A DNA stretch of 64,000 nt from assembly GCF_003751305.1 (NCBI RefSeq), contig NZ_RJKV01000003.1:248001-312000 (forward strand). The letters are read 5' to 3'. The DNA comes from Stenotrophomonas rhizophila (GTDB taxonomy: Bacteria; Pseudomonadota; Gammaproteobacteria; Xanthomonadales; Xanthomonadaceae). Under the pieces are notes generated by a model that worked only from the letters and a program-made list of their open reading frames with translations, was not told the DNA's origin and did not search any database. The number at the start of each line of letters is the position of its first letter. Positions within the stretch are counted from its first letter, which is position 1. A program made the translations under genes and the position numbers. Shown piece by piece: positions 26,488 through 35,599 of this stretch.

Positions 26488-28959
26488 ATGAACGGCGACA
26501 ACGGAACGTCGACCCAGGCCCCGCAGATGCGGGCGCTGTTGTTCACCGATCTGTGCGACTCGCTGATCCTGGTGGAGCGGATTGGCGATGCGGCCGCGGC
26601 GGAGTTGTTCCAGGAGCATGATCGGCTGGTGCTGGTGTTGCAGCAGCAGTGGAATGGGCAGCAGATCGATCGATCGGATGGGCTGTTCCTGTTGTTCGAG
26701 CGGGCCATAGATGCGCTCGGCTTCGCGTTGGACTACCAGCGCGGACTGCAGCGTTTGGGGCAGGCGCGCTCCATCATGCTTCGCGCGCGCGCCGGCCTCC
26801 ATGTGGGCGAGATCCTCACATGGGAAAACAGTGCGGAAGCGGTCAAGGTGGGGGCGAAGTCGGTGGAAGTGGAAGGGTTGGCCAAGCCCATGGCGGCCCG
26901 ATTGATGACGTTGGCGCGACCCGGGCAGATTCTGCTGTCGGCGGTGGCCGAATCGCTCACCCACCGGGCGACTGCTGAACTGGGTGAGCGCGGTAAAAAC
27001 CTGCTGTGGAAGTCGCACGGGCGGTGGCGCTTCAAAGGCGTACCGACCAGCCAGGAGGTCTTTGAGGTTGGCGAAGTAGGCTTTGCTCCTCTTCGAATGC
27101 CTCGTAGCAACGCTAAGGCGCGGCGCGACATTCCCTTATGGCGGCAGCCAGCGGCATTGGCCGCAGAAACGGCCGTCCTGGTCATGCTGGCTATTGGCGC
27201 TTGGGCAATGTTCCGTCCGGAGCCCGCAATAGCATTTGCTGAGCGGGATTGGGTAGTACTGGGTGATGTCAGCAACATGACCGACAACGCTCTGCTTGAT
27301 GATTCGCTGCAACAGGCATTTCGTATCAGCTTGGAGCAATCACGGTACGTAAACGTACTTGGCGATCTGAAGGTGCGCGACACGCTTCACCGGATGCAGC
27401 GCAAACCCGACATGCCCATGGACAGACGCACGGCCAACGAAGTTGCGATTCGAGAGGGCGCGCGCGCGGTCATCATGCCGTCTGTCATGGAGGTGAACGG
27501 AAGTCTGCGGGTTGCAGTGGAAATCGTAGATCCCCGAACAGGGGCGACGGTCTACTCCGAGTACGCGGACGGGCGAGGTGTGGACTCGGCGCTCGCTTCC
27601 ACTGACAGTGTGGTTGCGTCCTTACGCACGCGCTTGGGCGAGGCAATGAAGGACGTCAGCCGGACGTCCGCTCCTCTGCCCGAGGTAGCCACCAGCAATC
27701 TGGATGCGTTGCATGCGTACGCCGCTGGTCTCAAGGCATACGGAGAGTATCGATATCCGGACGCGCTGGCATTCTTTGAGCAGTCCGCACGATTCGATCC
27801 CGAGTTCGCCTTTGCGTACATTGGCCAAATGCGCGTTTATTTCGCTCGTGGCGAAACGATCCGCGCGCGACAGTTGCTGAAACGTACACTGGCATTGAAG
27901 GCAAAGATGGCGCCGCGCGATGCGCTTTATCTGGACGCCTGGGCATCTGAACTCAACGATGCAGGCGTTGCTGTTGCTGCGCATAAATGGAAGCTGCTTG
28001 GTGACCTGTACCCTGACTACCATGCCGCACACGCCAACCGTGCAAATGCCCTCTTCTCCCTCGGCCGTTACGGAGACGCCGAGGCGGTGGCCCGCCTTGC
28101 TGCTGTGACACAGAATCCAATGTACAACGTCGCCCTGCAAATGTTGGCCAGAACGCAGTTGGCGCAGGAAGAGCTGGATCAGGCGCTTCAGACGTATCGG
28201 CAGGTGGAGAGCGCGGGGCGAGGGCAACCCAATCGCGAATTCGCTTCGGTGCTTGCTGCTCGAGATGATTTTGTCGGAGCATCCAGGGTCTTGGATGCGA
28301 TCCCCAACGACTCATTGCCGGCATGGTTTCAGAGAACAGCTATTGCCGCCGATCAAGGTCAGGCGGATGAGGCGCTGGGCAATGCGCGCAGGGCGCGTAA
28401 GTCGTGCGACATTGAGGGCCACGTCTGTAATGCACTTTCGCTTCAGGAATTGGCGCTCAGAACTGTTTCGGGCTCCGCTCCGCGCGGCGACGAGTTTGGG
28501 CAAGCCCTTTCCAACATGCACCAGCAGGCAATGGCGGCCGTTGGTAGTGACCGGGCTGAATGGCTGTACATGGGCTCTGCGGGCGTATACCTGGCCCAGC
28601 GCGCGGGGGAGAGTACGGTTGCCGAACGTTGGTCGCCGGTGTTCACCAGAATGGCGAGTGAACTTGGTGATCCGCGAGCCCGGCAGATGGCCGAACTTGC
28701 CAGCGCGGAAATCGATCGAAGATCGGGCCGCATCGATACCAGCATCAAACGACTGAGTGCACTGGTGGATGGTGCAGAGTTGTTCCAGGTACATGTGGCG
28801 TTGCACATGGCCTACCTGGACAAGGGTGATCAGGCATCAGCCGAGCGCGAACGCGTATGGCTTTCCAGGCATCGTGGGCTGGTGTATGCGGAGAACGCCG
28901 GTACGTATTCCCTGATGGCACTCAATGCTACTGACGCGCATAGTGCGCGCCAGCAGTAG
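26488..28959 (+). CDS. class III cyclase/TPR membrane protein (putative peptide modification system cyclase)
   Basis: The 823-residue protein has an N-terminal class III nucleotide-cyclase domain (residues about 14-195), one membrane helix (about 221-241), a region resembling the TolB-like part of cyclase/TPR regulators (about 250-400), and TPR-type helical repeats to the end. Metal-site Asp residues are present (FTDLCDS, Asp21; RSDG, Asp64). The catalytic Asn that normally precedes AAR is Pro134 and the base-selecting Lys is not seen, so activity is doubtful or unusual. From memory it matches the NCBI family named putative peptide modification system cyclase, which occurs with an NHLP-like peptide and a SagB-type dehydrogenase; both are the next two genes. 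GC content falls inside the gene: bases 27241-27300 hold 32 G+C of 60, against 44 of 60 at 24481-24540 in aceA. Confidence 0.8.
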   Translation: MNGDNGTSTQAPQMRALLFTDLCDSLILVERIGDAAAAELFQEHDRLVLVLQQQWNGQQIDRSDGLFLLFERAIDALGFALDYQRGLQRLGQARSIMLRARAGLHVGEILTWENSAEAVKVGAKSVEVEGLAKPMAARLMTLARPGQILLSAVAESLTHRATAELGERGKNLLWKSHGRWRFKGVPTSQEVFEVGEVGFAPLRMPRSNAKARRDIPLWRQPAALAAETAVLVMLAIGAWAMFRPEPAIAFAERDWVVLGDVSNMTDNALLDDSLQQAFRISLEQSRYVNVLGDLKVRDTLHRMQRKPDMPMDRRTANEVAIREGARAVIMPSVMEVNGSLRVAVEIVDPRTGATVYSEYADGRGVDSALASTDSVVASLRTRLGEAMKDVSRTSAPLPEVATSNLDALHAYAAGLKAYGEYRYPDALAFFEQSARFDPEFAFAYIGQMRVYFARGETIRARQLLKRTLALKAKMAPRDALYLDAWASELNDAGVAVAAHKWKLLGDLYPDYHAAHANRANALFSLGRYGDAEAVARLAAVTQNPMYNVALQMLARTQLAQEELDQALQTYRQVESAGRGQPNREFASVLAARDDFVGASRVLDAIPNDSLPAWFQRTAIAADQGQADEALGNARRARKSCDIEGHVCNALSLQELALRTVSGSAPRGDEFGQALSNMHQQAMAAVGSDRAEWLYMGSAGVYLAQRAGESTVAERWSPVFTRMASELGDPRARQMAELASAEIDRRSGRIDTSIKRLSALVDGAELFQVHVALHMAYLDKGDQASAERERVWLSRHRGLVYAENAGTYSLMALNATDAHSARQQ

Positions 28960-28965
28960 CGACCG

Positions 28966-29274
28966 TCAGGGGCGGGGTTTACGTTTCATTTGTTCGTCTA
29001 CCTTGCCTGCGACAAAGCAATGCGGCACATAAAATGAGGCGTGCGAGGCCAGGTACTTGAGTAGCTCGGTGCGCGCCTGCGCAAACTCTTCCTTGCTGGC
29101 CAGTTTCCCTGCCGGCTCGCACATGTGACACGAAGCGGCGGCTTCGTCGCTGACCTTGGTCATCGCGGACGCGGGATCCACGGCAAACTGGCTGCGAAAA
29201 TCATCATCGGTGCACAAAAGATCCAGAAGGCGAACCGCATCTTCTGGGGAAAGCGGCTTCTTGTCAGCGGTCAT
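28966..29274 (-). CDS. NHLP-related RiPP precursor peptide
   Basis: This 102-residue peptide has a leader-like N-terminal half: SPEDAVRLLDLLCTDDDFRSQF followed by DPASAM, which resembles the end of nitrile-hydratase-type (NHLP) leaders. The rest contains CHMC (Cys49 and Cys52), a charged helix (GKLASKEEFAQARTELLKYL), Cys86 in VPHCF and a basic tail (KRKPRP). It lies on the minus strand, convergent with the cyclase gene (6 bp between stop codons) and divergent from the dehydrogenase gene, with a 168-bp region between the two starts. A GTG three codons upstream is an alternative start. No leader cleavage site such as GG or GA is obvious. The product is inferred to be the substrate of the cassette. 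Confidence 0.7.
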   Translation of the reverse strand: MTADKKPLSPEDAVRLLDLLCTDDDFRSQFAVDPASAMTKVSDEAAASCHMCEPAGKLASKEEFAQARTELLKYLASHASFYVPHCFVAGKVDEQMKRKPRP

Positions 29275-29442
29275 GTCGGTCACATTGGGTGAAGAGTGGG
29301 TTGAGTGAGTGCCACTTCAACGGCAACTGCAATATCGGCCACCTGTACATCCTCTTTAGCATTGACCTGATGCTGATCGACGCTTCATTCCTGGGGACTG
29401 CAGCCGACAATGTAACAGCCCACTTCTCCCCGGAAGCAGAAC

Positions 29443-30609
29443 GTGCCCCTCCCTCGTATCCGACGCTGCCGACATCTTTACCTTGAGCCCTGGCAATGCC
29501 GCGAGTTTTCATTGCAGGCAGTAATCGATGGCGGCAGCGGTCTTCAGGTGCGCTCCGCCTGGCGTGCCTTGGCCCCGCACCTGAATGCCCCCGTGGAAGT
29601 CTCCATTGCCATGATGCAACGGCTTGAGGCAGTTGATCCGGACGCGTGGCAGGCTCAGCGCTGCGGAGGCATCGACGTGGAACTGGAAGCACTGCTACAG
29701 CATGGACTTGTTCTGCAAGAGGGGTCCATCACTCCAGAGGCACTGGCGGACGAGCGCTTGCGGAGCCTGGATTGGTGGGGACCTGCTGCCATGATGCATT
29801 GGCAGTCCCGGTGGCAAGGACGTGACAGTGGAGTGGCGTTGGGCGTCGCCGGGCTGCAGACTGCAGCCGGTCTCCGTGACCGGCTGGGCCCGCCACCGCC
29901 TGCGACGGTGCCACCCCGCGGTAGCCGGATCGACCTTCCAAACCTCGATCTGGATGAGACCGACATCCTGCTCCAATCGCGCAGCACGTGCCGTAACTTT
30001 GACCGAGAGCGTTCCTTGTCGAAGGACACGCTTGTGCGCATGTTGCAGCGATGCTTTGGAGCGACGGGGACCTACGTCCTCGATGCAGACAGCACTTTCC
30101 TGAAAAAGAACGCGCCCTCAGCTGGAGGGCTTCATCCCACCGAGGCGTATCTACTCATTCAGCACGTGGATGGCATCACGCCGGGCCTGTATCACTATCA
30201 CCCCCTTGACCACGCATTGACCCGTCTTGAAGACCAATCTGCCATCCATATTGGCTTGGCTAAGAAGATCTGTGCGGGGCAACCGTGGTTCTCCGATGCG
30301 CACGTTCAGGTGATTCTGGTGGCACGCTTCGCGCGATCACACTGGAAATACAGAAATCACGCCAAGGCCTACCGGGCCGTGATCCTGGACGTAGGGCATC
30401 TGTCACAGTTGCTGTTGACCTGTGCAACGGAACAGGGGTTAGGCGCGTTTGTCACCGCCGCAATCAACGAGAAAGATATTGAAGCCGCGCTGGACTTGGA
30501 GGGAATGGAGCAAGGCGTGTTGGCCGTATGCGGATTCGGTCACCGCAGCGCTCAGATGGCCACGACAGAGTTCGATCCCGTTGAGCGAGTATGGGAGCGG
30601 GTTCCCTGA
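29443..30609 (+). CDS. SagB-type dehydrogenase (putative peptide maturation dehydrogenase)
   Basis: The 388-residue protein has an N-terminal region of about 170 residues with no obvious motif and a C-terminal FMN-dependent nitroreductase/SagB domain (about 175-375). Visible motifs are LLQSRSTCRNF, NAPSAGGLHPTEAY and the late DVGHLSQLLLTCATEQGLGAF. SagB-type enzymes oxidise azoline rings to azoles in thiazole/oxazole-modified peptides. Here no YcaO cyclodehydratase is nearby, so the chemistry may differ. The GTG start at 29443 is preceded by GGAAG with 6-bp spacing. The gene is convergent with liuD, 21 bp apart. It matches the family NCBI calls putative peptide maturation dehydrogenase (from memory). 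Confidence 0.8.
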   Translation: MPLPRIRRCRHLYLEPWQCREFSLQAVIDGGSGLQVRSAWRALAPHLNAPVEVSIAMMQRLEAVDPDAWQAQRCGGIDVELEALLQHGLVLQEGSITPEALADERLRSLDWWGPAAMMHWQSRWQGRDSGVALGVAGLQTAAGLRDRLGPPPPATVPPRGSRIDLPNLDLDETDILLQSRSTCRNFDRERSLSKDTLVRMLQRCFGATGTYVLDADSTFLKKNAPSAGGLHPTEAYLLIQHVDGITPGLYHYHPLDHALTRLEDQSAIHIGLAKKICAGQPWFSDAHVQVILVARFARSHWKYRNHAKAYRAVILDVGHLSQLLLTCATEQGLGAFVTAAINEKDIEAALDLEGMEQGVLAVCGFGHRSAQMATTEFDPVERVWERVP

Positions 30610-30630
30610 CGTGGCCCTTCGCATACGCGA

Positions 30631-32613
30631 TCAACCCGCCTCGAAATCCACCAGCACCGCCCCATCGCCCACCTGGTCCCCGGCTTTGACCCGGTAACCC
30701 TGCACGGTGCCATCGGCCGGCGCCTGCAGCGTGTGCTCCATCTTCATCGCCTCCAGCACCAGCAGCGGTGCGCCGCGTTTGACCGCCGTGCCCGGTGACA
30801 CGAGTGTGGCCACGATACGGCCCGGCATCGGCGCGACCAGGCTGCCGGCATCGGCGACGGACTGGTCCGCTTCGCTGACCGGATCATGCAGGGTGAAGCG
30901 CTGCACGCCCTCGCTGCCGAACAGGTACAGCTCATTGCCGTCGCGGATGACGGTGGCACGGTGCAGCTGCTCGCCGATCTGCACGCGCAATGCATCACCG
31001 GCCAGGCGGCCGCTGCCCTGCAGCGCATTGCCCTCCATGTGCACGGTCCACTGCTCGCCCGCGCCCTGCACGGCCACGCTGCGCTGTGCACCCCGGTGCT
31101 CCAGCGTCAGCGCGCGTGCGGCCGCCGCGCCGAGGCGCCAGCCATCCTGGGCCTGCCACGGCGAGTGCGGGTCGCGCGCATCACGGCTGGCGGCTTCGCT
31201 GGTGGCCACGCCGGCCATCGCGGCCAGCGCCCAGAGCGCCGGATCGCTGTCGCCGTCGTTGGGAGCCAGTGCGGCCTGCTCGCGCTCGATCAGCGCGGTG
31301 TCCAGCTTGGCTTGGGTAAACGAATCGGTCATCACCAGGCGGCGCAGGAAGGCGGCATTGGTGGTCACGCCGACCACTTCGCACTCGGCCAGGGCCTGCT
31401 GCATGCGGCGCAGCGCGGCGTCGCGGTCGACGTCCCAGACGATCAGCTTGGCGATCATCGGGTCGTAGAACGGGGTGATCGCATCGCCCTGCTCGACACC
31501 GGCGTCCACGCGCACGTGCGCGGTGTTGGCCGGCAGGCGCAGGTGGCGCAGGGTGCCGGTGGAGGGCAGGAAACCGCGGTCGGCGTCTTCGGCATACAGG
31601 CGGGCTTCCAGTGCATGCCCGCGGATCTTCAGCTGATCCTGCTGCAGCGGCAGCGGTTCACCGCTGGCCACGCGCAGCTGCCACTCGACCAGGTCGGTGC
31701 CGGTGATGCACTCGGTGACCGGGTGCTCCACCTGCAGGCGGGTGTTCATTTCCATGAAGTAGAAATCGCCATCCGGGCCGGCGATGAACTCCACCGTGCC
31801 CGCGCCGACGTAGTTGACCGCGCGCGCGGCATCGACGGCGGCCTTGCCCATCGCGGCGCGGCGCTCGGGCGTCATGCCGGGCGCGGGCGCTTCTTCGAGC
31901 ACCTTCTGGTGGCGGCGCTGCACCGAGCAGTCGCGCTCGAACAGGTACACCACGTTGCCGTGGCTGTCGCCGAACACCTGGATCTCGATGTGGCGCGGAC
32001 GCTCCACATACTTCTCCACCAGCACGTGTGCGTTGCCGAACGCGGACTGCGCTTCACGCTGGCAGCTGGCCAGCGCCTCGGTGAAGGTCGCGCTGTCGTC
32101 CACGCGGCGCATGCCCTTGCCACCGCCGCCGGCGCTGGCCTTGATCAACACCGGGTAGCCGATGCTGTCGGCCTGCTGGCGCAGGAACTCGGGGATCTGC
32201 TCGTCGCCGTGGTAGCCCGGGGTGAGCGGTACGCCGGCCTGCTGCATCAGCGCCTTGGCCGCGCTCTTGTCACCCATCGCGCGGATCGCCGCAGCGGAGG
32301 GGCCGATGAACACGAGGCCCGCCTCGGCGCAGGCCTGCGCGAAGCCGGCGTTCTCCGAGAGGAAGCCGTAGCCGGGATGGATCGCCTGCGCGCCGGTGCG
32401 GCGGGCGGCTTCCAGGATCGCGTCGCCGCGCAGGTAGCTCTCACGCGCCGGCGCCGGGCCGATCGCGATGGCCTCGTCGGCCAGGCGCACGTGGCGCGCG
32501 TTGCGGTCGGCGTCGGAGTACACCGCCACGGTGGCGATGCCCAGGCGCTGGCAGGTAGCGATGACGCGGCAGGCGATTTCGCCACGGTTGGCGATCAGGA
32601 TCTTGGTGAACAT
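30631..32613 (-). CDS. liuD: methylcrotonyl-CoA carboxylase, biotin-carrying alpha subunit
   Basis: The 660-residue protein has biotin carboxylase domains from residue 1 (IANRGEIACRVI, then the ATP-grasp KASAGGGGKGMR) and a C-terminal biotinyl domain with EAMKMEH. It carries CO2 on biotin for the carboxylation of 3-methylcrotonyl-CoA in leucine breakdown. Sequence alone would also allow another acyl-CoA carboxylase alpha subunit, but the adjacent MccB-like beta subunit and isovaleryl-CoA dehydrogenase fix the pathway. It is the last gene of the minus-strand operon, 55 bp after liuB. Confidence 0.9.
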   Translation of the reverse strand: MFTKILIANRGEIACRVIATCQRLGIATVAVYSDADRNARHVRLADEAIAIGPAPARESYLRGDAILEAARRTGAQAIHPGYGFLSENAGFAQACAEAGLVFIGPSAAAIRAMGDKSAAKALMQQAGVPLTPGYHGDEQIPEFLRQQADSIGYPVLIKASAGGGGKGMRRVDDSATFTEALASCQREAQSAFGNAHVLVEKYVERPRHIEIQVFGDSHGNVVYLFERDCSVQRRHQKVLEEAPAPGMTPERRAAMGKAAVDAARAVNYVGAGTVEFIAGPDGDFYFMEMNTRLQVEHPVTECITGTDLVEWQLRVASGEPLPLQQDQLKIRGHALEARLYAEDADRGFLPSTGTLRHLRLPANTAHVRVDAGVEQGDAITPFYDPMIAKLIVWDVDRDAALRRMQQALAECEVVGVTTNAAFLRRLVMTDSFTQAKLDTALIEREQAALAPNDGDSDPALWALAAMAGVATSEAASRDARDPHSPWQAQDGWRLGAAAARALTLEHRGAQRSVAVQGAGEQWTVHMEGNALQGSGRLAGDALRVQIGEQLHRATVIRDGNELYLFGSEGVQRFTLHDPVSEADQSVADAGSLVAPMPGRIVATLVSPGTAVKRGAPLLVLEAMKMEHTLQAPADGTVQGYRVKAGDQVGDGAVLVDFEAG

Positions 32614-32668
32614 GGTGGTCTCGTTGCGCGGGCCAGGGGCGGCGGTGCCAGGCGGCACCGCCCGTGCA

Positions 32669-34279
32669 TTACATGCGGAACACGCCGAAGTCGGTCTTCT
32701 TCGCCGGGGCGTTGAGGCTGGCCGACAGCGCCAGGCCCAGCACACGACGGGTGTCGGCCGGATCGATCACGCCGTCATCCCAGAGGCGGGCGCTGGCGTA
32801 GTACGGGTGGCCCTGCGATTCGAACTGCGCGCGGATCGGCGACTTGAAGCCGTCTTCCTCCTCGGCCGACCACTGCCCGCCCTTGGCTTCGATGCCATCG
32901 CGCTTGACCGTGGCCAGCACGCTGGCGGCCTGCTCGCCGCCCATCACGCCGATGCGCGCGTTCGGCCACATCCACAGGAAGTTGGGCGAGTAGGCGCGGC
33001 CGCACATGCCGTAGTTGCCGGCACCGAACGAGCCGCCGATCACCACGGTGAATTTGGGCACCTTGGCGCAGGCCACGGCCATGACCAGCTTGGCCCCGTC
33101 CTTGGCGATGCCGCCGTGCTCGTACTTGCGGCCGACCATGAAGCCGGTGATGTTCTGCAGGAACACCAGCGGGATGCCGCGCTGCGTGCACAGTTCGATG
33201 AAGTGCGCGCCCTTCAGCGCGGACTCGGAGAACAGGATGCCGTTGTTGGCGATGATGCCCACCGGGTAGCCGTGCAGGTGCGCGAAGCCGGTGACCAGGG
33301 TGTTGCCGTAGCGCGGTTTGAACTCATCGAAGCGCGAATCGTCCACCAGGCGCAGGATCACTTCGCGCACGTCGTAGGGCTTGCGCGTATCGGCCGGGAT
33401 CACGCCATACAGCTCGCGGGCCGGATGCCGCGGTTCCACCGGGGCCTGCACTGCCAGCGCCGGTTCGGGCTTGCGCCAGTTGAGCTGGGCGATGATCGCG
33501 CGGACCCGGGCCAGCGCCTGCAGGTCGTTGTCGGCCATGTGGTCGGCCACGCCGGAGATGCGCGTGTGCACATCGGCACCGCCCAGTTCTTCGGCGGTGA
33601 CCACTTCACCGGTGGCCGCTTTCACCAGCGGCGGGCCGCCGAGGAAGATGGTGCCCTGCTCGCGCACGATCACCGTTTCATCGCTCATCGCGGGCACGTA
33701 GGCGCCACCGGCGGTGCAGCTGCCCATCACGCAGGCGATCTGCGGGATGCCCTGCGCGGACAGGTTGGCCTGGTTGTAGAAGATCCGGCCGAAATGGTCG
33801 CGGTCCGGGAACACCTCGTCCTGCAGCGGCAGGAATGCACCGCCGGAATCCACCAGGTAGATGCAGGGCAGGCGGTTCTGCTCGGCCACTTCCTGCGCGC
33901 GCAGGTGCTTCTTGACCGTCATCGGGTAATAGGTGCCACCTTTGACCGTGGCATCGTTGGCCACGATCACGCACTCCACGCCCGAGACCCGGCCGATACC
34001 GGCGACGACACCCGCACTGGGAATCGGATCGCCATACATGCCGTGCGCAGCCAGCGGGGCGATTTCCAGGAAGGCGCTGCCCGGGTCGAGCAGGGCATCG
34101 ATGCGGTCACGCACCAGCAGCTTGCCGCGTGCGGTGTGCTTGGCGCGTGCCGCTTCGCTGCCGCCCAGCGCGGTCTGCGCCAGGGTAGCGCGCAGGTCGT
34201 CGACCACCGCCTGCAGCGCGGCGCGGTTGGCCTCGAAGGTGTCGCTGCCCGGTTGCAGCTGGGTGCTCAATACGGTCAT
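32669..34279 (-). CDS. liuB: methylcrotonyl-CoA carboxylase, beta subunit
   Basis: The 536-residue carboxyltransferase transfers CO2 from biotin to 3-methylcrotonyl-CoA. It has the two crotonase-like halves of the family, for example [16 protein letters not shown] and [16 protein letters not shown] in the first and [16 protein letters not shown] in the second; these are characteristic of MccB rather than PccB. It lies 10 bp after liuA and 55 bp before liuD. Confidence 0.94.
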   Translation of the reverse strand: MTVLSTQLQPGSDTFEANRAALQAVVDDLRATLAQTALGGSEAARAKHTARGKLLVRDRIDALLDPGSAFLEIAPLAAHGMYGDPIPSAGVVAGIGRVSGVECVIVANDATVKGGTYYPMTVKKHLRAQEVAEQNRLPCIYLVDSGGAFLPLQDEVFPDRDHFGRIFYNQANLSAQGIPQIACVMGSCTAGGAYVPAMSDETVIVREQGTIFLGGPPLVKAATGEVVTAEELGGADVHTRISGVADHMADNDLQALARVRAIIAQLNWRKPEPALAVQAPVEPRHPARELYGVIPADTRKPYDVREVILRLVDDSRFDEFKPRYGNTLVTGFAHLHGYPVGIIANNGILFSESALKGAHFIELCTQRGIPLVFLQNITGFMVGRKYEHGGIAKDGAKLVMAVACAKVPKFTVVIGGSFGAGNYGMCGRAYSPNFLWMWPNARIGVMGGEQAASVLATVKRDGIEAKGGQWSAEEEDGFKSPIRAQFESQGHPYYASARLWDDGVIDPADTRRVLGLALSASLNAPAKKTDFGVFRM

Positions 34280-34289
34280 GGCGGGGCCC

Positions 34290-35453
34290 TTACTTGGTGC
34301 GCTGGAACAGTTCGCGGCCGATCAGCATGCGGCGGATCTCCGAGGTGCCGGCGCCGATTTCATACAGCTTGGCATCGCGCCACAACCGTCCAGTCGGGTA
34401 CTCGTTGATGTAGCCGTTGCCGCCCAGGATCTGGATCGCCTGGCCGGTCAGCCAGGTGGCCTTCTCGGCCGAATACAGGATCGCGCCGGCCGCGTCCTGG
34501 CGCGTGGTGCGGCCCTGGTCGCAGGCGCGTGCCACCGCGTAGACATAGGCGCGGCAGGCATTGAGGCCCACGTACATGTCGGCCAGCTTGGCCTGGATCA
34601 GCTGGAAGGTGCCGATCGCCTCGCCGAACTGCTTGCGCTCGTGCACGTACGGCATCACCACATCCATCGCGGCAGCCATCAGGCCGAGGGGGCCACCGGA
34701 GAGCACCACGCGCTCATAGTCCAGACCGGACATCAGCACCTTGACGCCACCGCCGACCACGCCAAGCACGTTGGCTTCGGGTACTTCGCAATCCTGGAAG
34801 ACCAGCTCGCAGGTGTTGGAGCCGCGCATGCCGAGCTTGTCCAGTTTCTGCGCCGTGGAGAAGCCCTTCATGCCCTTTTCGATCAGGAACGCGGTGATGC
34901 CCTTCGCGCCGCCATCCGGATCGGTCTTGGCGTACACCACCAGCACATCGGCATCCGGGCCGTTGGTGATCCACATCTTGTTGCCGTTGAGCACGTAGTG
35001 ATCGCCGCGCTTGTCCGCACGCAGCTTCATCGAGACCACGTCCGAGCCGGCGCCCGGTTCGCTCATCGCCAGCGCGCCGACCAGCTCGCCGCTGCACAGG
35101 CCGGGCAGGTAGCGCTTTTTCTGCTCTTCGTTGCCGTTCTTGCGCAGCTGGTTCACGCACAGGTTCGAGTGCGCGCCGTAGGACAGCGCGATGGCGCCGG
35201 AGGCACGCGAGATCTCTTCCATCGCCACCACATGCGCGAGGTAGCCCATGCCGCTGCCGCCGTATTCCTCTTCCACCGTCAGGCCGAGCAGGCCCTGCTC
35301 GCCGAGCTTGCGCCACAGCGCATTGGGGAACAGATTCTCTTCGTCGGCCTGGGCCGCCAGCGGCGCGATTTCAGCGGAGGCAAAATGGGCCACGCTCTGG
35401 CGCAGCAGGTCGATCTCTTCGCCGAGATCGAAGTTCATGGTCGGGACGTGCAT
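34290..35453 (-). CDS. liuA: isovaleryl-CoA dehydrogenase
   Basis: The 387-residue flavoprotein oxidises isovaleryl-CoA to 3-methylcrotonyl-CoA. It shows the acyl-CoA dehydrogenase signatures [10 protein letters not shown] and [20 protein letters not shown], and the catalytic Glu in [16 protein letters not shown], the position special to isovaleryl-CoA dehydrogenases. A second ATG five codons in is a possible start. It is the first gene of the liuABD unit and is divergent from a TetR-type gene. Confidence 0.95.
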   Translation of the reverse strand: MHVPTMNFDLGEEIDLLRQSVAHFASAEIAPLAAQADEENLFPNALWRKLGEQGLLGLTVEEEYGGSGMGYLAHVVAMEEISRASGAIALSYGAHSNLCVNQLRKNGNEEQKKRYLPGLCSGELVGALAMSEPGAGSDVVSMKLRADKRGDHYVLNGNKMWITNGPDADVLVVYAKTDPDGGAKGITAFLIEKGMKGFSTAQKLDKLGMRGSNTCELVFQDCEVPEANVLGVVGGGVKVLMSGLDYERVVLSGGPLGLMAAAMDVVMPYVHERKQFGEAIGTFQLIQAKLADMYVGLNACRAYVYAVARACDQGRTTRQDAAGAILYSAEKATWLTGQAIQILGGNGYINEYPTGRLWRDAKLYEIGAGTSEIRRMLIGRELFQRTK

Positions 35454-35572
35454 GGGCGACTCCGCAACAACAAGGGATGGGACGCGCCGGGAGGGATGGA
35501 CGGGCTGACAGGGCCGTCCCGCGGGCGATGTACCCCCAGCGTAGCCGGGTTCGACAAAGAAGTGAACACAAA

Positions 35573-35599
35573 TTCAAAAATTGAACATAGAATCAACAA
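35573..35599 (+). promoter_or_regulatory. palindrome and -10 box before the TetR gene
   Basis: TTCAA-aaa-TTGAA (35573-35585) is a perfect AT-rich palindrome in a GC-rich setting. It is followed by TAGAAT (35588-35593), then 6 bp and the ATG. The palindrome lies where a -10/-35 spacer would be, so it is a good candidate operator for autorepression and for control of liuA, whose start is 120 bp away on the other strand. Confidence 0.55.
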
